Positions 53,017 through 62,297 of a stretch of DNA of 64,000 nucleotides are shown one piece after another (the first letter of the stretch is position 1; each line of letters opens with the position of its first letter). The DNA lies in NCBI RefSeq assembly GCF_000745775.1, contig NZ_JQJY01000004.1, forward strand, positions 124,001 through 188,000, written 5' to 3'. Both the position numbers and the translations under genes were made by a program. The stretch is from Flavobacterium sp. ASV13 (lineage in GTDB: Bacteria > Bacteroidota > Bacteroidia > Flavobacteriales > Flavobacteriaceae). The notes below the pieces were generated by a model that was not told the DNA's origin, did no database searches, and saw only the letters and a program-made list of their open reading frames with translations.

Positions 53017-53030
53017 ATGACATTTATCAT
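53017..53030. promoter_or_regulatory. FNR/CRP-like site upstream of ccoI
   Basis: ATGACATTTATCAT fits TGA-N6-TCA with one base off the full palindrome. On the minus strand AATATTTG (52986-52993), one mismatch from the -7 consensus, lies 23 bases away, nearly the geometry seen at hemN and ccoS. It lies in the divergent region and could also affect the Crp/Fnr gene. Confidence 0.6.
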
Positions 53031-53141
53031 ATGAAAATGAAATCAAATTCTAATTTAATAAAATAAAATGGGCGAATTACATCCGTAAAATTTTTCTGCA
53101 TATTTTAAGAAAAAACAATGCCTTTCAATACGAATATTGGT

Positions 53142-53149
53142 TAATTTTG
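53142..53149 (+). promoter_or_regulatory. -7 element of the Crp/Fnr gene
   Basis: TAATTTTG matches the -7 consensus. It makes an upstream start (53147) impossible, because that codon lies inside the promoter, and supports the ATG at 53168. Confidence 0.6.
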
Positions 53150-53167
53150 CACCTAAATTATATTGCG

Positions 53168-53848
53168 ATGAATAAATGTGATCAATGTATTGTACGCCAG
53201 TTGTCGTCTTTAAAAGCCCTTAATAAAGAAGAAGTTGTAAAGTTAGCCAATAGCAAAACGAGTTATTCAATTAAAAAAGGAGAAGCTATTTTTGAAGAAG
53301 GAGAAGTTACGAATGGCGTCTTTTGCATAAAAGATGGTGTAGGCAAATTATCAAAATTAAGTGCAAACGGAAAAGACCAAATTGTAAAATTGGTGAAATC
53401 TGGTGAACTTTTAGGGCAGCGTTCTATGATCAGTAATGAACCTGCCAATTTATCTGCAAAGGCAATCGCCGATATGGAAGTTTGCTTTATTCCGAAATCT
53501 GAGATCATCCATTTTTTTAATAACAACAATCAATTTTCATTGAACTTGATGCAATCAATTTGTGAAGATTTGAAAGAATCAGAAAACGATAAAATTGCTT
53601 TAGTTCAAAAAACAGTAAAACAACGTTTGGCAGAAACCTTACTGCATTTGCATGATGAATTTGGCGAAAATGCAGATAAAACCTTAAAAGTTCAACTTAC
53701 AAGAGAAGAACTTGCAGGAATAATTGGAACTGCAACTGAAAGCTGTATTAGACTTTTATCTGATTTTAACAAGCTCGAGCTGATTGAACTTGTTGGAAAA
53801 AAAATTATGTTGAAAAACGTAAAAGCATTAAAAAAAATAGCAGAATAA
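53168..53848 (+). CDS. Crp/Fnr family transcriptional regulator
   Basis: 226 residues. N-terminal MNKCDQCIVRQLSSLKALN has a CxxC (Cys4, Cys7) as in FNR-like proteins, but the further Cys residues needed for a classic FNR cluster are not in register (others are isolated: GVFCIKD, EVCFIPK, SICEDL). A cNMP-type effector domain (about 20-140) is followed by a helix-turn-helix (LTREELAGIIGTATESCIRLL). Placed beside the cbb3 cluster and FNR-like sites, it is the best candidate for their activator. Oxygen sensing is inferred. Confidence 0.88.
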   Translation: MNKCDQCIVRQLSSLKALNKEEVVKLANSKTSYSIKKGEAIFEEGEVTNGVFCIKDGVGKLSKLSANGKDQIVKLVKSGELLGQRSMISNEPANLSAKAIADMEVCFIPKSEIIHFFNNNNQFSLNLMQSICEDLKESENDKIALVQKTVKQRLAETLLHLHDEFGENADKTLKVQLTREELAGIIGTATESCIRLLSDFNKLELIELVGKKIMLKNVKALKKIAE

Positions 53849-54619
53849 TTAAAGTTTTTTTGCTTCGTTCCAAAAAACATCCATTTCTGCCAAAGTCATT
53901 TCTGCCAAAGGTTTTCCTAATTCACCTGCTTTGCTTTCTAAGTACTGAAAACGCTTAATGAATTTTTTATTAGTGCGTTCCAATGCATCTTCGGGATTTA
54001 CATTTAAAAATCTAGCATAATTGATCATCGAGAATAAAACATCTCCAAATTCGGCTTCAATTTTATCCTGATCTCCTGTTTTTACTTCAACTTGAAGTTC
54101 TTCTAGTTCTTCCTGAACTTTATCCCAAACCTGATGCGGTTCTTCCCAATCAAAACCAACGCCTTTTACTTTGTCCTGAATTCGGCTCGCTTTTACTAAT
54201 GCTGGCAAACTTCTTGGAACACCTTCTAAAACTGATTTTTTACCTTCTTTAAGTTTAAGTTTTTCCCAGTTTTGTTTTACTTCTTCTTCATCTTTTACAA
54301 CAGTATCGCTATAAATATGAGGATGACGGTGAATCAATTTATCGCAGATTTCATTGCAGACATCAGCTATGTCAAAATCATTGGTTTCTGAGCCAATTTT
54401 GGCATAGAAAACAATGTGAAGCAACAAATCACCCAATTCTTTTTTAACTTCATTTAAATCATTATCCAAAATAGCATCTCCAAGCTCATATGTCTCTTCA
54501 ATTGTCAAATGACGCAAAGTCTGCAACGTCTGTTTTTTATCCCAAGGACATTGCTCGCGAAGTTCATCCATAATTATTAATAATCTTTCGAAAGCTTTAA
54601 GCTGAAGTTCTTTGCTCAT
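53849..54619 (-). CDS. mazG: nucleoside triphosphate pyrophosphohydrolase MazG
   Basis: 256 residues from the ATG that opens MSKELQLKAFERLLIIM; an upstream ATG 23 codons earlier would add an atypical hydrophobic stretch. Two MazG domains: REQCPWDKKQTLQTLRHLTIEETYEL in the first and a degenerate second (EAEFGDVLFSMINYARFL). It hydrolyses NTPs to NMPs. Its stop abuts the end of the Crp/Fnr gene, so the two transcripts converge with no spacer. Confidence 0.93.
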   Translation of the reverse strand: MSKELQLKAFERLLIIMDELREQCPWDKKQTLQTLRHLTIEETYELGDAILDNDLNEVKKELGDLLLHIVFYAKIGSETNDFDIADVCNEICDKLIHRHPHIYSDTVVKDEEEVKQNWEKLKLKEGKKSVLEGVPRSLPALVKASRIQDKVKGVGFDWEEPHQVWDKVQEELEELQVEVKTGDQDKIEAEFGDVLFSMINYARFLNVNPEDALERTNKKFIKRFQYLESKAGELGKPLAEMTLAEMDVFWNEAKKL

Positions 54620-54660
54620 TTTGATTTTATTTTGAATTGTAACCGATATAGTGTAAAAGT

Positions 54661-54695
54661 AAAAAATCCTGTCAAGAAAACATCTCAACAGGATT
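54661..54695 (-). terminator. terminator between DUF5606 gene and mazG
   Basis: AATCCTGT and ACAGGATT pair; on the minus strand the hairpin is followed by a T-run. Confidence 0.8.
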
Positions 54696-54718
54696 AATAT
54701 ATTTGAAAGTACGAACTA

Positions 54719-55201
54719 CTATTCTTCTTTTTTAGCTTTTGCTTTTTTAGCTGCCGCTTTCTTTGGTTTTTCTTCCGCTACTGGAGCTTCTTCAGTTGCT
54801 TCTACTGCTGCAGGAGCTAAATCAGTCACTAATCCTTTTGTTTGAAGTGTGTTGTACCAGTTTAATACTTTTTTGATATCAGAAGGGTAAACTCTTTCTT
54901 CATCATAATCAGGCAAAATTTCTTTAAAATAAGCTGCTAAAGTTGCATTATCTTCTTTATGTGAAATAGCTTGACCTTTATTTTCTTTAGTCGCAATTTT
55001 TTGCATTACTTCAGTTAATGGCTTTTCTCCTTCGTATGTATAAATTGAGATTTCCGACAATAAACTTACATTGCTTTTTAAGTTTACTGTAATTTTTTTT
55101 CCGTCTGTTAATGATTCTGCCACAAAACCTGTACGAGTTTGCACTTTTAGTACATATAAACCTGGTTTCCCTGAAATGGCTAAAATTTTGTCTAAATTCA
55201 T
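54719..55201 (-). CDS. DUF5606 family protein
   Basis: 160 residues. N-terminal MNLDKILAISGKPGLYVLKV and the region VNLKSNVSLLSEISIYTYEG are typical of DUF5606, a Bacteroidota family. The last 30 residues are Ala/Glu/Lys-rich (KPKKAAAKKAKAKKEE), probably disordered and nucleic-acid-binding in character. Follows def on the same strand by 61 bases. Function unknown. Confidence 0.85.
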   Translation of the reverse strand: MNLDKILAISGKPGLYVLKVQTRTGFVAESLTDGKKITVNLKSNVSLLSEISIYTYEGEKPLTEVMQKIATKENKGQAISHKEDNATLAAYFKEILPDYDEERVYPSDIKKVLNWYNTLQTKGLVTDLAPAAVEATEEAPVAEEKPKKAAAKKAKAKKEE

Positions 55202-55262
55202 GTTGTATTAATATTAGTATTAAGAATTTTTTATTGTCTTTTTTTGTTCTTTTTCTGAACAA

Positions 55263-55853
55263 TTATCTCCCTTTTTTAGCGGCAGCAAATTTCATTCTGT
55301 ACTCCTGAAAAGTCTTGCCTTCTGTAATATTTTTTAATTTCTTTTGAATTAAACGCTTTTTCAAAGAAGATATTTTATCAGTAAACAAAACACCTTCTAT
55401 GTGATCATATTCATGTTGAATAACTCTTGCAATCAATCCGTCAAAAACCTCTGTTTTCATTACAAAATCTTCTTCGCAATATTCAATCGTAACGGTTGGC
55501 TTTCTGTAAACATCTTCACGAACATCAGGAATACTTAAACAACCTTCATTAAAGCTCCACTCTTCTCCTTCTTCCTTAACAATTTTAGCATTGATAAAAG
55601 TTTTTTTGAATCCTTTTAATTCTTTCGCCTCATCAGATTCTAAATCATCATCTTCACTAAAAGGAGTTGTATCAATAACAAACAAACGAATTGCTAAACC
55701 TACCTGTGGCGCAGCAAGCCCAACACCGTATGCATTATACATGGTTTCATACATGTTTGCTATTGTTTCTTTTAGGTTTGGATATTCTGGTGTAACATCC
55801 ACTCCCACTTTTCTTAAAACAGGATCACCATATCCTACAATTGGTAAAATCAT
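55263..55853 (-). CDS. def: peptide deformylase
   Basis: 196 residues. Removes the formyl group from nascent proteins. All three motifs are present: GVGLAAPQVG, EGCLSIPDVRED (metal Cys) and QHEYDHIEGVLF (metal His pair). Probable operon with the DUF5606 gene downstream. Confidence 0.97.
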   Translation of the reverse strand: MILPIVGYGDPVLRKVGVDVTPEYPNLKETIANMYETMYNAYGVGLAAPQVGLAIRLFVIDTTPFSEDDDLESDEAKELKGFKKTFINAKIVKEEGEEWSFNEGCLSIPDVREDVYRKPTVTIEYCEEDFVMKTEVFDGLIARVIQHEYDHIEGVLFTDKISSLKKRLIQKKLKNITEGKTFQEYRMKFAAAKKGR

Positions 55854-56056
55854 TTGTATTTTTTTATTGCATTATCTATTGTAAAAACTGAATTTTAGTT
55901 TCCTATAATTCAGCTGGCAAAAATAATAAAAAATAGTCTACGAATAATTCTAAACCGCATATTATATCTTATTTTTTGACAGTATGTTAAAATCTCATCT
56001 ATAATTATGCCAAATTGATTCGTACAATTCTTACCTTTGTTAGTAAACCTCTATAT

Positions 56057-58279
56057 ATGTTTGACCGCATCACGAAATTCACGAACAGTACTTCTTTCTT
56101 AAACGCGTCTAAAGTGACTATTGCTTCTGTAGTTCCTGTGCTGATTTTAAACTTCTTAGGGCATTTTGAAATAGGGTTTACCATTGCGCTCGGGGCTTTT
56201 TATACCTATCCCAGCGATATTCCGAGTTCATTAAGTCATAAAATAAAAGGACTTGTTGTTGCATCGTTTATTGTTTCGGGAGTTAATTTGCTGGTAAACT
56301 TTACATATCCATATCCGGTTTTGTTTTATCCTTTCTTAGGATTTTTATTGTTTTTATGCTCGATGATTTCGGTTTACGGACAGCGTGCAACATTAGTATC
56401 TTTTTCTGCTTTACTTTCGATTTCATTATCATTCGGGCATTTACATCAAGGCTTGGAAGCATTTGAATATGCTGGATTCATTTTTATTGGAGGAATTTTA
56501 TACTTAATTGTATCACTTGTTTTTCACTTTATACAGCCTTATAAATATGTGGAACTGGAAATTGCCGAAGGAATAAAACTTACCGCTAAATACCTGAAAT
56601 TGAGAGGTGATTTATGGAATCCCGAAGCCAATAGAGATGCCATTATAGAAAAACAATTGGCTGTTCAGGTTGAGTTGAATTTGATTCACGAAGATTTGCG
56701 AAAAATGCTTATTGGCAATCAAAACACTTCGGCAGCAACGGCTCAAAATCGTAAAATGCTTTTGGTTTTCATCACTTTAGTCGAAATCCAGGAACTTGCT
56801 TTATATACTTCTTTTGACCACAGCAAACTTCATGAAAAATTTGCCAAACATCCAGAAGTACTTCGAACGTATCAAAATGTAGCTTACAAACTGGCTTCAA
56901 CTTTGAAAAAACTTTCTAAAAATGTGCATCACATTGCGGTTTATGTCGACAAAAATGATTTGAAAAATGAGTTAGACGCACTCGAATTTGCCATTTTTGA
57001 TTATGAAAAAACGTTAGGAAAAGAAGAAGCTTCAGAAGGTGTTTTGATGCTGACCAATATGCTGAACTATGCTAAAAACCAAGTTGGAAAAATCAAAATT
57101 ATTCAGCGTGCTTTTTCATTGGCAATGCAGTCTTACAAACTAAAAGACAAGGACAAAGAACTGGAAAAATTCCTTACACCACAATATTATCCGTTGCGAA
57201 CTCTGACTGAAAATTTAACTTTTTCATCATCCATTTTCAGGCATTCAATTAGATTGACAATTACCATTTTAATTGGTTTTCTGATCGGGAAAATTCTTCC
57301 GTTCCAAAATGTGTATTGGATTTTATTGACGATCGTTGTGATTATGCGTCCGGGTTATGGATTGACAAAAGAACGTTCTTATAATAGAATCTTCGGAACT
57401 ATTTTAGGAGGATTAATCGCTTTCGGAATAGTGTCTGTCGTTCAAAATCATGTTGCCCTGAGTATATTTTCAATTGTCTGTATGCTTTTAGGGATTTCGT
57501 TTACGCAAATTAATTACAAAATCAGTGCGACTTTTGTAACGATGTATGTCGTTTTTATTTATGGAATTTTGACACCTGATGTTGTTGAGGTAATTCAGTT
57601 CAGGATTCTGGATTCACTGGCAGGAGCAATTTTGGCATTTTTAGCCAATCAATTTTTATGGCCGGCCTGGGAATTTATCAACACGCCAATTCACATTGAA
57701 AATTCGATTCGTGCTAATCGAAATTATTTGAGAGAAATTGCAGATTTTTATAATAAAAAAGGAGAAATACCAACTTCATACCGTTTAGCCAGAAAACATG
57801 CTTTTGTAGAAATTGGTAATTTAATGACTTCTTTTCAGCGAATGATGCAGGAGCCAAAATCCAAGCAAAAAACATTGCCTTTAGTTAATAAATTAGTTGT
57901 GCTGAATCATTCTATTTTATCAGCTTTGGCCTCTTTATCAACTTATATCCAGTCACATCAGACAACGCGAGCTTCAGACTCTTTTAATTATATCATTAAA
58001 ACAATCTTATCTAATTTAGATCAGTCGATTTCTATTTTGAAAAATGAAATAATTTTAAAAGATACTTTTTTCGATAAAGAAGATGTAACACTTCAATTTG
58101 AAGAGCTTAAACGAAAAAACTTTACTCGTCTAGCCGAAGATGACGAACTTGATAAAGAAACGCGTCAGGCGAAAATGCAAGAGGCTCAATTGGTTATTGA
58201 ACAATTAATCTGGATGAGCAATCTGGCCGAAAAGATTTTGAAAATCACGAAAGAACTAAAAGCAGCAAATCCAGATTAA
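56057..58279 (+). CDS. FUSC family membrane protein (YccS/YhfK-like)
   Basis: 740 residues from the ATG at MFDRITKFTNSTSF. A TTG start 14 codons upstream is possible, but TACCTTTG (56032-56039) resembles a promoter between the two. Two sets of membrane segments (about 20-165 and 385-555) each followed by a long cytoplasmic helical region, the duplicated FUSC layout (PSDIPSSLSHKIKGLVVA, MRPGYGLTKERSYNRIFGTILGG). Related proteins are putative efflux carriers. It splits what would otherwise be a minus-strand run of housekeeping genes. Confidence 0.88.
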   Translation: MFDRITKFTNSTSFLNASKVTIASVVPVLILNFLGHFEIGFTIALGAFYTYPSDIPSSLSHKIKGLVVASFIVSGVNLLVNFTYPYPVLFYPFLGFLLFLCSMISVYGQRATLVSFSALLSISLSFGHLHQGLEAFEYAGFIFIGGILYLIVSLVFHFIQPYKYVELEIAEGIKLTAKYLKLRGDLWNPEANRDAIIEKQLAVQVELNLIHEDLRKMLIGNQNTSAATAQNRKMLLVFITLVEIQELALYTSFDHSKLHEKFAKHPEVLRTYQNVAYKLASTLKKLSKNVHHIAVYVDKNDLKNELDALEFAIFDYEKTLGKEEASEGVLMLTNMLNYAKNQVGKIKIIQRAFSLAMQSYKLKDKDKELEKFLTPQYYPLRTLTENLTFSSSIFRHSIRLTITILIGFLIGKILPFQNVYWILLTIVVIMRPGYGLTKERSYNRIFGTILGGLIAFGIVSVVQNHVALSIFSIVCMLLGISFTQINYKISATFVTMYVVFIYGILTPDVVEVIQFRILDSLAGAILAFLANQFLWPAWEFINTPIHIENSIRANRNYLREIADFYNKKGEIPTSYRLARKHAFVEIGNLMTSFQRMMQEPKSKQKTLPLVNKLVVLNHSILSALASLSTYIQSHQTTRASDSFNYIIKTILSNLDQSISILKNEIILKDTFFDKEDVTLQFEELKRKNFTRLAEDDELDKETRQAKMQEAQLVIEQLIWMSNLAEKILKITKELKAANPD

Positions 58280-58300
58280 TTCATCTGGATTTGTTGTTTT
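58267..58300 (+). terminator. terminator of the FUSC gene
   Basis: AAATCCAGAT (58267-58276, including the end of the coding region) pairs with ATCTGGATTT (58283-58292), followed by GTTGTTTTTT. Confidence 0.75.
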
Positions 58301-58318
58301 TTATATAAATTTTAAAGC

Positions 58319-59815
58319 TTAATTATTTAGTTTCAAAACTTCAGAAGTTTCTTTTCTAAGTTTAGCCAAAAGCTCTGGTTTGTCATTTAATGTCTGACCA
58401 TAAGAAGGAATCATTTTTTTCAGTTTCGCTTCCCATTCTGGTGTCTTAATCTGGTTTGTAAAACATCTGCTTACTAAATCTACCATAATTGCCACTGCAG
58501 TTGATGCTCCTGGAGAAGCTCCTAATAAAACAGCAAGAGAGCCGTCATGTGTGTTAATTACTTCAGTTCCAAATTCTAGTACACCACCTTCTTTTTCATC
58601 TTTCTTGATCACCTGAACACGTTGACCCGCTTTTTCAAGTTTCCAGTCTTTTGAACGTGCAGAAGGCAAATATTCTCTAAGCGCTTTCATTCTGTCTTTT
58701 GGCGACTGACGAACTTGCTCGATTAAGTATTTTGTCAACGGAATATTGTGATATCCGGCAGCAAGCATCGGAATTAAATTATTTGATTTTATCGATAATG
58801 GCAAATCCAAATAAGAACCATTTTTCAAGAAACGAGTTGAAAAACCTGCAAATGGACCAAAAAGCAATGCTTTTTCACCGTCAATTACACGAGTATCAAT
58901 ATGCGGAACAGACATTGGAGGAGCTCCAACGCTAGCTTTTCCGTAAACTTTTGCCTGATGTTTCGCAATGACTTCCGGATTTGTACATTTTAGCCATTGA
59001 CCACTTACTGGAAACCCTCCGTAACCTTTTCCTTCAGGAACGTTAGCTTTCTCTAATAATGGTAATGAACCTCCACCAGCTCCAATAAATACAAAATTAG
59101 TATACGCTTTTCGTTTTTGTCCTGTAGAAAGATCTGTAATTTTAATTCTCCATGATTTATCCTCACGTTGTTTTAATTTCTTAACCTCATGATTAAAATA
59201 CAAACTTACACCATCAAGTTTCTCCAAATAATTAAACATACTTCTGGTTAAAGCTCCGAAATTAACATCGGTACCAATTTCCATATGAGTTGCAGCTAAT
59301 GCTTCGTTATTTTCTCTGCCTTCCATCACTAATGGCATCCATTTTTTCAACTGCTCAAAATCAGTACTGAATTCCATTTCAGAAAAAATTGGATTGCTTT
59401 GCAATGCCTCAAATCTTGTTTTTAGATATTCGACATTTTTATCTCCCCATACAAAACTCATATGAGGAACACTTTTTATAAAATTTTCAGGAGACGGTAC
59501 TTTCTTTTCTTGCACCAAATAAGACCAAAACTGGCGTGAAACTTCAAATGATTCTGCTATGCTGATTGCCTTTTTAGGATCGATACTTCCATCCGCCTTT
59601 TCTGGTGTATAGTTTAATTCACAAAAAGCCGAGTGCCCGGTTCCCGCATTGTTCCATGCATCAGAACTTTCTGCTGCAGCAACATCAAGTCTTTCGTAAA
59701 TTTCAATTTTAATATCGGGTTGCAGCTCTTTCAAAATTAATCCAAGAGTTGCACTCATAATTCCAGCTCCAATAAGCACTACTTCACTATTAGAACGTAT
59801 TGTATTGTCAGGCAT
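58319..59815 (-). CDS. mqo: malate:quinone oxidoreductase
   Basis: 498 residues. Peripheral membrane flavoprotein oxidising malate to oxaloacetate and reducing quinone. FAD dinucleotide motif VVLIGAGIMSATLG near the N-terminus; family stretches NNAGTGHSAFCELNYTPE, VFIGAGGGSLPLLEKA, GFPVSGQWL and LLGASPGASTAVAIMVDL. Monocistronic. Confidence 0.95.
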   Translation of the reverse strand: MPDNTIRSNSEVVLIGAGIMSATLGLILKELQPDIKIEIYERLDVAAAESSDAWNNAGTGHSAFCELNYTPEKADGSIDPKKAISIAESFEVSRQFWSYLVQEKKVPSPENFIKSVPHMSFVWGDKNVEYLKTRFEALQSNPIFSEMEFSTDFEQLKKWMPLVMEGRENNEALAATHMEIGTDVNFGALTRSMFNYLEKLDGVSLYFNHEVKKLKQREDKSWRIKITDLSTGQKRKAYTNFVFIGAGGGSLPLLEKANVPEGKGYGGFPVSGQWLKCTNPEVIAKHQAKVYGKASVGAPPMSVPHIDTRVIDGEKALLFGPFAGFSTRFLKNGSYLDLPLSIKSNNLIPMLAAGYHNIPLTKYLIEQVRQSPKDRMKALREYLPSARSKDWKLEKAGQRVQVIKKDEKEGGVLEFGTEVINTHDGSLAVLLGASPGASTAVAIMVDLVSRCFTNQIKTPEWEAKLKKMIPSYGQTLNDKPELLAKLRKETSEVLKLNN

Positions 59816-59941
59816 AACAGTAATTGTTTTTAAAAATGCAAAGGTACTTTTTTCAATCGCAAAAAAAAACTAAAATTTGCATGATAAAAGTTAGGAAATC
59901 ATATTTTTTTCTAAATAAAGTGAAATTTTTAAGCCGTAAAC

Positions 59942-60358
59942 TTAAAATCGGTTAGAAGAAAGATAGTCTTGAAGCATAATCGTTGCAGAAATTTCATCGA
60001 TCAGTCCTTTGTTCTGACGCTGTTTTTTGCTCAGTCCGCTGTCGATCATGGTCTGAAAAGCCATTTTTGAAGTAAAACGCTCATCGACACGAACCACTTT
60101 CATATCAGGAAAAATATTCGAAAAATGAGTTACAAAACCTTTTATTATTGAAGCACTTTCAGATGGCTGACCATTCATTTGTTTTGGTTCGCCAATTAAA
60201 ACGACTTCGACTTTTTCTTTGGCAAAATAATCTTTTAAAAAGTCAATTACAGTATTGGTCGGGATTGTAGTTAGGCCCGATGCAATAATCTGCATTTCAT
60301 CAGTAACAGCAATTCCGGTACGTTTTTGTCCGTAATCTATGGAAAGGATTCTTGGCAT
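59942..60358 (-). CDS. ruvX: Holliday junction resolvase RuvX/YqgF
   Basis: 138 residues, RNase H-like fold. N-terminus MPRILSIDYGQKRTGIAVTD carries the first catalytic Asp; VLIGEPKQMNG and RVDERFTSKMAF follow, and a final acidic helix (LIDEISATIMLQDYL) has the last Asp. Implicated in pre-16S rRNA processing and in Holliday junction cleavage. Stands between mqo and the PAS gene. Confidence 0.94.
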   Translation of the reverse strand: MPRILSIDYGQKRTGIAVTDEMQIIASGLTTIPTNTVIDFLKDYFAKEKVEVVLIGEPKQMNGQPSESASIIKGFVTHFSNIFPDMKVVRVDERFTSKMAFQTMIDSGLSKKQRQNKGLIDEISATIMLQDYLSSNRF

Positions 60359-60445
60359 TTTATATTTTTTTCAAAGGTAATCATTTTAGTATTTTCTTTT
60401 CAAGAATATCAAAAGCTAGCTTTCTATTTATTTCAAAAAGAAAAT

Positions 60446-60479
60446 AAAAAAATCCGCTTTAAAAACTTCAAAGCGGATC
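60446..60479 (-). terminator. terminator of the PAS gene
   Basis: On the minus strand ATCCGCTTT and AAAGCGGAT pair around a nine-base loop, followed by a T-rich tract. Confidence 0.85.
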
Positions 60480-60513
60480 TTTTCCAAAATATTCAAAACC
60501 CTAAAAATTCAAT

Positions 60514-61146
60514 TTATCTATTAAATAGTCTTCTAAAAAAACCTCTTTCCTCCTCTTCTTCCTCCTCCGTTTGTTGTTCGTACTGTAAAAATTTAGATTG
60601 GGATTTTTCATGTTCAAGAATTAACTCCTTAATATATTCAACATACGTTCTCTTTTTCTCTTCCAGAAATCCAATTAAATACTTTTCACTGAATTCAACA
60701 CCGCTTGCTGCTTCAATCTGTAAAAGCTTTTTATATAAAGGTTCAATATGTAAAGAAACCACTTCGTGCGGAACAGATTGTCTTCTTCCAAAATAATTGA
60801 CAATTACCCCATTTTCATCTTTTGCAATTTCAAAATCAGTAATAACCCAATAGTATCTGCCTGATTTTGCTAAGTTTTTCACAATTGCATGAAAATTTTT
60901 TCCTTGTTTAAGATTTTCCCAAAGCACTTTAAAAATAACTTTTGGCATATCAGGATGCCGAATAATATTATGTGGCTGCCCCATCAATTCATAATCTTCA
61001 TAACCTGAAACATCAACAAATACTTCATTGGCATATTCAATAATACCAAACGCATTTGTTTTACTCATTATAACTTGCGTTTTATCCCAAGTAACTTCTT
61101 TGTCAATTACTGTAACTTTATTCTGGAGCTGATTTTCCTGATTCAT
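60514..61146 (-). CDS. stand-alone PAS domain protein (Aer-type)
   Basis: 210 residues. PAS domain about 22-125: IMSKTNAFGIIEYANEVFVD, SGYEDYELMGQPHNIIRHPD, GRYYWVITDFEI. The LMGQPHNIIRHPDMP stretch is the Aer-type signature, where the domain often binds FAD. A helical region follows, then a poly-Glu stretch and a basic amphipathic tail (RGFFRRLFNR) that might touch the membrane. No kinase, methyl-accepting or DNA-binding output domain is present. Partner unknown. Confidence 0.8.
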   Translation of the reverse strand: MNQENQLQNKVTVIDKEVTWDKTQVIMSKTNAFGIIEYANEVFVDVSGYEDYELMGQPHNIIRHPDMPKVIFKVLWENLKQGKNFHAIVKNLAKSGRYYWVITDFEIAKDENGVIVNYFGRRQSVPHEVVSLHIEPLYKKLLQIEAASGVEFSEKYLIGFLEEKKRTYVEYIKELILEHEKSQSKFLQYEQQTEEEEEEERGFFRRLFNR

Positions 61147-61402
61147 GATCTACTGCTTATATAATTTGTTTTGGAATGGTTTTTATTAATTCTGTTTTTT
61201 CAGAATTAACGCCGCGAAAGTAGTCCGAAGAAAAAAGGTAAAATCTGATTTTTGTCATATTTTGATATAAAAAAAACTTTTAGTGGCTCATATGAAAATA
61301 AAAACACGGATCAAATTCTTTAATTTATCAAATTAAAAACAAAATGTTACATATATAACATTTTCAAAAAGGTTTTACTTTTCCGCTTTTCTACAAATAC
61401 GC

Positions 61403-61410
61403 TATCTTTG
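61403..61410 (+). promoter_or_regulatory. -7 element of dapD
   Basis: TATCTTTG matches TAnnTTTG, 17 bases before the dapD ATG. The -33 element is not clear. Confidence 0.6.
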
Positions 61411-61427
61411 CCAAAAATTAAAACTAT

Positions 61428-62243
61428 ATGAATTCTTTACAGACTATAATTGAACAAGCTTGGGAAAACAGAGCTTTATTGCAAGAAACTGCTACAACTG
61501 ATGCTATCAGAGAAGTTATCGAATTAGTAGATGCGGGAAAATTACGTGTTGCTGAACCAGTTGGTGACGGATGGCAGGTAAACGAATGGGTGAAGAAAGC
61601 TGTTGTAATGTATTTCCCAATTCAAAAAATGGAAACATGGGAATCTGGTATTTTTGAATACCATGACAAAATGTTGCTAAAAAGAAATTATGCTGAAAAA
61701 GGAATTCGTGTAGTACCAAACGCAGTTGCACGTTACGGAGCTTATATTTCAAGTGGTGTGATCTTAATGCCAAGTTATGTAAATATTGGTGCTTATGTTG
61801 ACGAAGGAACTATGGTTGACACTTGGGCAACTGTTGGAAGCTGTGCACAAATTGGTAAAAACGTTCACTTGAGTGGTGGTGTTGGAATTGGTGGTGTTTT
61901 AGAGCCATTGCAAGCTGCTCCAGTAATTATTGAAGATGGTGCTTTTATTGGTTCACGTTGTATTGTTGTAGAAGGTGTTCACGTTGGAAAAGAAGCTGTT
62001 CTTGGCGCTAACGTTTGTTTGACTGCTTCAACAAAAATTATTGATGTTACTGGTGATGAGCCGGTTGAAATGAAAGGTTTTGTTCCTGCTCGTTCAGTTG
62101 TGATTCCGGGAAGTTATACTAAGAAATTTGCTGCTGGAGAATTCCAAGTTCCATGCGCATTAATTATTGGTACTCGTAAACCATCTACAGATTTGAAAAC
62201 TTCATTAAATAATGCACTTCGTGAATACGATGTTGCTGTTTAA
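61428..62243 (+). CDS. dapD: tetrahydrodipicolinate N-succinyltransferase
   Basis: 271 residues. Lysine/meso-diaminopimelate synthesis by the succinylase branch. Helical N-terminal domain (SLQTIIEQAWENRALL) then hexapeptide-repeat beta-helix (MPSYVNIGAYVDEGTMVDTW, GSCAQIGKNVHLSGGVGIGG) and the C-terminal SYTKKFAAGEFQVPCALIIG. No other dap gene is adjacent; it shares aspartate semialdehyde as a precursor with the thr pathway. Shares a bidirectional terminator with the next gene. Confidence 0.95.
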   Translation: MNSLQTIIEQAWENRALLQETATTDAIREVIELVDAGKLRVAEPVGDGWQVNEWVKKAVVMYFPIQKMETWESGIFEYHDKMLLKRNYAEKGIRVVPNAVARYGAYISSGVILMPSYVNIGAYVDEGTMVDTWATVGSCAQIGKNVHLSGGVGIGGVLEPLQAAPVIIEDGAFIGSRCIVVEGVHVGKEAVLGANVCLTASTKIIDVTGDEPVEMKGFVPARSVVIPGSYTKKFAAGEFQVPCALIIGTRKPSTDLKTSLNNALREYDVAV

Positions 62244-62262
62244 TTTACAGTCTTAAATAAAT

Positions 62263-62294
62263 AAAAAACGGAATGATTAATCATTCCGTTTTTT
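62263..62294. terminator. bidirectional terminator between dapD and GT2 gene
   Basis: A perfect 32-base palindrome with a CGGAATGA core, A-run on the left and T-run on the right, positioned between convergent genes. Confidence 0.92.
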
Positions 62295-62297
62295 TTA

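Noticed and set aside
53147..53167. Upstream start of the Crp/Fnr protein
   Set aside because: It overlaps the TAATTTTG box; the ATG at 53168 gives the usual N-terminus.
60326..60796. 156-codon plus-strand frame across ruvX and the PAS gene
   Set aside because: Antisense to two well-supported genes, with a Ser/Leu/Lys-rich composition typical of a shadow frame.
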